From NCBI GenBank assembly GCA_007128275.1, contig SKXR01000085.1, positions 1-8,281 of the forward strand: a stretch of 8,281 nt of DNA, given 5' to 3'. Positions 5,995 to 8,281 of this stretch are shown one piece after another. The DNA is from Kiritimatiellia bacterium. GTDB taxonomy: Bacteria; Verrucomicrobiota; Kiritimatiellia; SLAD01. Made by a program: the position numbers and the translations under genes. The notes beneath the pieces were generated by a model. The model had not been told where the DNA came from and ran no database searches. It worked only from the letters and a program-made list of their open reading frames with translations. Positions within the stretch are counted from its first letter, which is position 1. Each line of letters opens with the position of its first letter.

Positions 5995-7932
5995 TTGGCC
6001 ACGTTTCCGACAGTGACGCCTTCCCCGCGCCGCCGTCGGCGTCATGCCGTACCTGTTTCCGTTCGTCGTTCCCTGTATGAATGGGTGGCGATGTCCTTCC
6101 TGTTGTCCGCATCCACCGTGGGCGTGATCCTTTTTGGCGCCGTCCGCAATTGGTCCGCCGGCTCGCTCATGGTGCTCGTGTATCTGGGTGCCTTCTTGTT
6201 CTTCCTGCGTCCCTTTCTGGATCGGAATCTATCGGATCTCCGTATTCCCCCCGGAGGCCTGGTCGCCCTGTTGTTTCTGGCCTATGCCGCCTTGCTGATT
6301 CCCGTCGCGTCCGTTCCATACGAGGCGCGGATTGAATGGCTTAAGATCGGGAGCTACATAGCGGCCTACTGGGCATGGACCGAATTGGCGTCGCGTTATC
6401 GGCGCTGGCGCTATTTGTTGGGCATCCCTTTGTTCCTCGGTACGCTGGTGGCCTTGTACGCGCTGGTCCAACATGTGCAGGGGTCCGTGATGGTCCTGAA
6501 CATGGAGCGCCATGAACAGTACGGCATGCGGGCCAGCGGCACCTTTATGGCGCCCGCACACATGGGTGCCTATCTCGGCACCCTGCTCTGCCTGTCGATG
6601 TGTTTGCTGCCGATGAGGACCGCTGGGCCGATGCTGCGCCTGCTGGCCGGGTACAGCATTGTCTTGTTTCTTCCGGTCCTCTTCCTGAGCGAATCACGAA
6701 GCGGATGGATTGGCGCGACGGTGGGTCTGTCGGTCGTCGTCCTCCTGTTGGTCTGGCGAAAAAGCCTGCGCGCCTTCCTGATCGCACTGCTGGCCATCCC
6801 GGTGGTCATCGGCGTGTTGTTCGGCGGTCTATGGGCGACCTCGCCCATGTTCCAGGAGCGTGTCACCGCCGCGTTGGAAGTGGAAGGAACGGCCGCGCAT
6901 CGCATCTCCATGTGGAACGACAGTATTGATATGATTCGTGACGAACCCGTGCTCGGCCATGGGCCGGGCAGTTTCCGCTGGGTCTATCCGCAGTATAAGA
7001 CGTGGACGGAAGATCGGTGGCTGCGCTATGCCCACAATGAATATCTTCACCTGTGGGTGGAGTATGGAGTGGTCGGCGTAGGCCTGATGGCGCTCTTGTT
7101 CGGGACGATCATCGTTCGCGGCCTGCGGGTGTATCGCCGCATGGATCGGGATAGGGACGCGTATCTGCTGGCGGGTTTCATGGGCGCATTGTGCGCGGCG
7201 CTGGCGCACGCCGTGTTCGACTTCAATCTGCATGTGTTTGCCCTCTGCCACTTGCTCGTCCTGTTCGGCGGGGTGACCATGGGCGGCCTCTTCGCCGCGG
7301 GCACCTTGAAGTCGCGCACCGTGCCGTTTCCGGTATGGGGCACGGCGGGCGTCGTCGCCTTGGCGCTCGTGACGGCGGGCGGGGTACGCTCGTTTCAAGC
7401 CGCCGCATCGGGGGCATGGACCCGCTTGGGTGAAGAAAAAGTGCAGCACATCGATCTTCGAACCATGACCCTGTACGAAGACGCGCGCACCGATTTCAAA
7501 CGGGCCGCGTGGATTGATCCGGCCCATTGGCTGCCGTATTTGGAGTTGGGGGACATTGCCCGTCGTCAGGCCTTCTGGATTCGGGACGCGGACTACAAGG
7601 AAGAGAAGACGCGGGAAGCGTTGATGTACTATGAGAGGGCGTACCGACGCAACCCCTTGGATATGAACGTGGTCTACGGCCTGGGACGCTGCTGGTACCT
7701 GTTGGGCGAAGAAGAGAAGTCGCTGGAATATCTCCGGCACACCGTGGACTTCTGGCCGAGCAACCTGTTCTATGCGAAACAACTCGGCCTGCAATTGCGG
7801 GAAATGGGCCGCCTTGAGGAAGCGCTGGACGCCTTTCGACATGCGCGCACCATGGGTCCGGACCCGGTGGTGGAAACCCAAATCCGCTCTCTGGAACGCC
7901 AACTCCAACAGGAATCACGCGGCGCCCCCTGA
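5995..7932 (+). CDS. O-antigen ligase/Wzy-type polymerase with C-terminal TPR repeats
   Basis: Integral membrane protein, 645 residues from TTG 5995, about 12 predicted helices. It should transfer or polymerise undecaprenyl-diphosphate-linked glycans on the periplasmic face. Wzy_C/WaaL signatures: SRSGW (234-238) in a helix turn; a long periplasmic loop (about 284-350) with HRISMWNDS, PVLGHGPGSFRW, then HNEYLHLWVEYGVVG (347-361). From about residue 501 a soluble tail holds two to three TPR-like units (FKRAAWIDP, ALMYYERAYRRNP, EEALDAFRHARTMGP), which may bind partner proteins. The start is uncertain. TTG 5995 follows the OPX stop (TGA 5991-5993) by one base, has GGAG at 5980-5983, and keeps a basic PSPRRRRRH segment before the first helix. 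ATG 5962 would overlap the OPX gene by 32 bases; ATG 6091 would also leave all helices intact. With no lipid A-core genes here, polymerase is favoured over lipopolysaccharide ligase. Confidence 0.9.
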   Translation: MATFPTVTPSPRRRRRHAVPVSVRRSLYEWVAMSFLLSASTVGVILFGAVRNWSAGSLMVLVYLGAFLFFLRPFLDRNLSDLRIPPGGLVALLFLAYAALLIPVASVPYEARIEWLKIGSYIAAYWAWTELASRYRRWRYLLGIPLFLGTLVALYALVQHVQGSVMVLNMERHEQYGMRASGTFMAPAHMGAYLGTLLCLSMCLLPMRTAGPMLRLLAGYSIVLFLPVLFLSESRSGWIGATVGLSVVVLLLVWRKSLRAFLIALLAIPVVIGVLFGGLWATSPMFQERVTAALEVEGTAAHRISMWNDSIDMIRDEPVLGHGPGSFRWVYPQYKTWTEDRWLRYAHNEYLHLWVEYGVVGVGLMALLFGTIIVRGLRVYRRMDRDRDAYLLAGFMGALCAALAHAVFDFNLHVFALCHLLVLFGGVTMGGLFAAGTLKSRTVPFPVWGTAGVVALALVTAGGVRSFQAAASGAWTRLGEEKVQHIDLRTMTLYEDARTDFKRAAWIDPAHWLPYLELGDIARRQAFWIRDADYKEEKTREALMYYERAYRRNPLDMNVVYGLGRCWYLLGEEEKSLEYLRHTVDFWPSNLFYAKQLGLQLREMGRLEEALDAFRHARTMGPDPVVETQIRSLERQLQQESRGAP

Positions 7933-7966
7933 CGGTTTCCGCTTGTCTCCCCTGCGAAATATGTTA

Positions 7967-7999
7967 CGTTCAATATGAATTGAACGAAATGGACGTTCG
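7967..7999. promoter_or_regulatory. Inverted repeat with extra half-site, possible operator
   Basis: CGTTCAA (7967-7973) and TTGAACG (7980-7986) form a perfect 7-bp inverted repeat around TATGAA. A third copy of the half-site core, CGTTCG, follows at 7994-7999. The 20-base size and spacing suit a dimeric winged-helix regulator such as the MarR/GbsR type encoded immediately downstream. It is followed by GC and an A-run, not a T-run, so it is not a plus-strand terminator. Function is inferred from position only. Confidence 0.4.
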
Positions 8000-8061
8000 C
8001 AAAAAATCGGGTCTTGGCGGCTAGCTTCTCGGGATGCGGCGGGAAGTGACCGGGACGAAGT

Positions 8062-8101
8062 CTGGAGCATTGCCGATTTTCGATGTGACTAGATGCTCCG
8101 G
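8062..8101 (+). repeat. Long-range stem-loop between ligase and regulator genes
   Basis: GGAGCAT (8064-8070) pairs with ATGCTCC (8093-8099), extendable to nine pairs by one G-T wobble and C8062-G8101, around a 22-base loop. A pyrimidine-rich run (about 8101-8128, including TTTT at 8120-8123) follows on the plus strand. It could act as a poor intrinsic terminator of the polysaccharide genes or as a structured leader of the regulator. Confidence 0.35.
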
Positions 8102-8130
8102 CCTGCTGCTCTCCCCGCCTTTTCCTCCGC

Positions 8131-8158
8131 AAATCGACCATCGCAAATCGTACATCGA
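8131..8158. repeat. Four heptamer-periodic ATCG repeats
   Basis: ATCG occurs four times at exact 7-base steps (8133, 8140, 8147 and 8154), giving units AAATCGA, CCATCGC, AAATCGT and ACATCGA. The array ends 9 bases before the ATG at 8168, where a Shine-Dalgarno site would be expected but none is seen. Seven-base phasing is neither codon-like nor helical, so this looks like a tandem heptamer that has diverged at the spacer bases. Confidence 0.6.
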
Positions 8159-8167
8159 CAATTCCTT

Positions 8168-8281
8168 ATGTCTTCCGAGCTCGACCAACTTCGCAAGCGG
8201 TTCATTGAGACCGGCGGGCATATTACGCAGTCCATCGGGGTTGGACGCGTAATCGGGCAGGTGTTTGCCCACATCTATTTC
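8168..8281 (+). CDS. Probable GbsR/MarR-family transcriptional regulator, 5' part only
   Basis: Only the first 38 codons are present, open to the window edge. The protein starts MSSELDQLRKRFIETGG and continues HITQSIGVGRVIGQVFAHIYF. A helix with FIETGG, then a Gly-rich turn GVGRVIGQVFA, is the opening of GbsR-type winged-helix regulators, where the first helices build the dimer interface ahead of the DNA-binding domain. The DNA-binding part lies outside the window, so the family call rests on the N-terminal pattern alone. There is no Shine-Dalgarno before ATG 8168; the heptamer array sits there instead. Because it follows the polysaccharide genes in the same direction with an operator-like repeat in its upstream gap, control of itself and perhaps of further polysaccharide genes to the right is plausible. 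Confidence 0.7.
   Translation, partial: MSSELDQLRKRFIETGGHITQSIGVGRVIGQVFAHIYF

Noticed and set aside
6829..7908. 359-codon minus-strand frame
   Set aside because: It is antisense to the Wzy_C/TPR gene, and its composition is that of a shadow frame.
8034..8252. 72-codon plus-strand frame between the ligase and regulator genes
   Set aside because: It overlaps the regulator start in another frame, runs through the stem-loop and heptamer array, and has no recognisable sequence.
1..8281. Mobile element, CRISPR, toxin-antitoxin or phage content
   Set aside because: No transposase, integrase, regularly spaced repeat array or small two-gene toxin module is visible on either strand.

Overview
The window looks like a chromosomal segment of a Gram-negative bacterium. 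It encodes an outer-membrane beta-barrel, a lipoprotein of the Wza type and a periplasmic chain-length regulator, all of which imply two membranes. The first gene is a type 3 ribonuclease H (RNase HIII), an enzyme common in Firmicutes and in Chlamydiae/Verrucomicrobia-like phyla but rare in Proteobacteria. Together these suggest the PVC superphylum (Kiritimatiellota, Lentisphaerota or Verrucomicrobiota). That placement is an inference from gene content only.

Layout: positions 3-806, minus strand, hold rnhC, whose 3' end lies outside the window. A divergent intergenic region (807-1039) carries a plausible sigma-70 promoter facing right. Then come five genes on the plus strand: a small secreted protein of unknown function with an S-layer-homology-like stretch (1040-1657), an outer-membrane beta-barrel resembling EpsL/BBP2_2 proteins (1713-2900), a fused Wzz/BY-kinase chain-length determinant (3032-5164), a short Wza-type OPX export lipoprotein (5187-5993), and a Wzy/WaaL-type polymerase or ligase fused to TPR repeats (5995-7932). 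A 235-base intergenic region follows, with an inverted repeat, a long-range stem-loop and a heptamer-periodic repeat. The window ends inside the first 38 codons of a probable GbsR/MarR-type regulator (8168-8281).

The five middle genes read as the terminal part of a Wzx/Wzy-type exopolysaccharide pathway. The TPR-fused protein would polymerise or transfer undecaprenyl-linked repeat units in the inner membrane. The Wzc-like kinase would set chain length and span the periplasm, and the OPX lipoprotein would form the periplasmic/outer-membrane collar. Because that OPX protein ends without the C-terminal helix that makes the pore in E. coli Wza, the beta-barrel gene two places upstream is a natural candidate for the actual outer-membrane channel. 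No glycosyltransferase, flippase or phosphotyrosine phosphatase lies in this window; these may sit to the right, beyond the regulator, or elsewhere.

I see no tRNA, rRNA, CRISPR array, insertion sequence or phage gene. The most interesting unexplained signals are the barrel/short-OPX pairing, the small leading secreted protein, and the compound intergenic region at 7933-8167.
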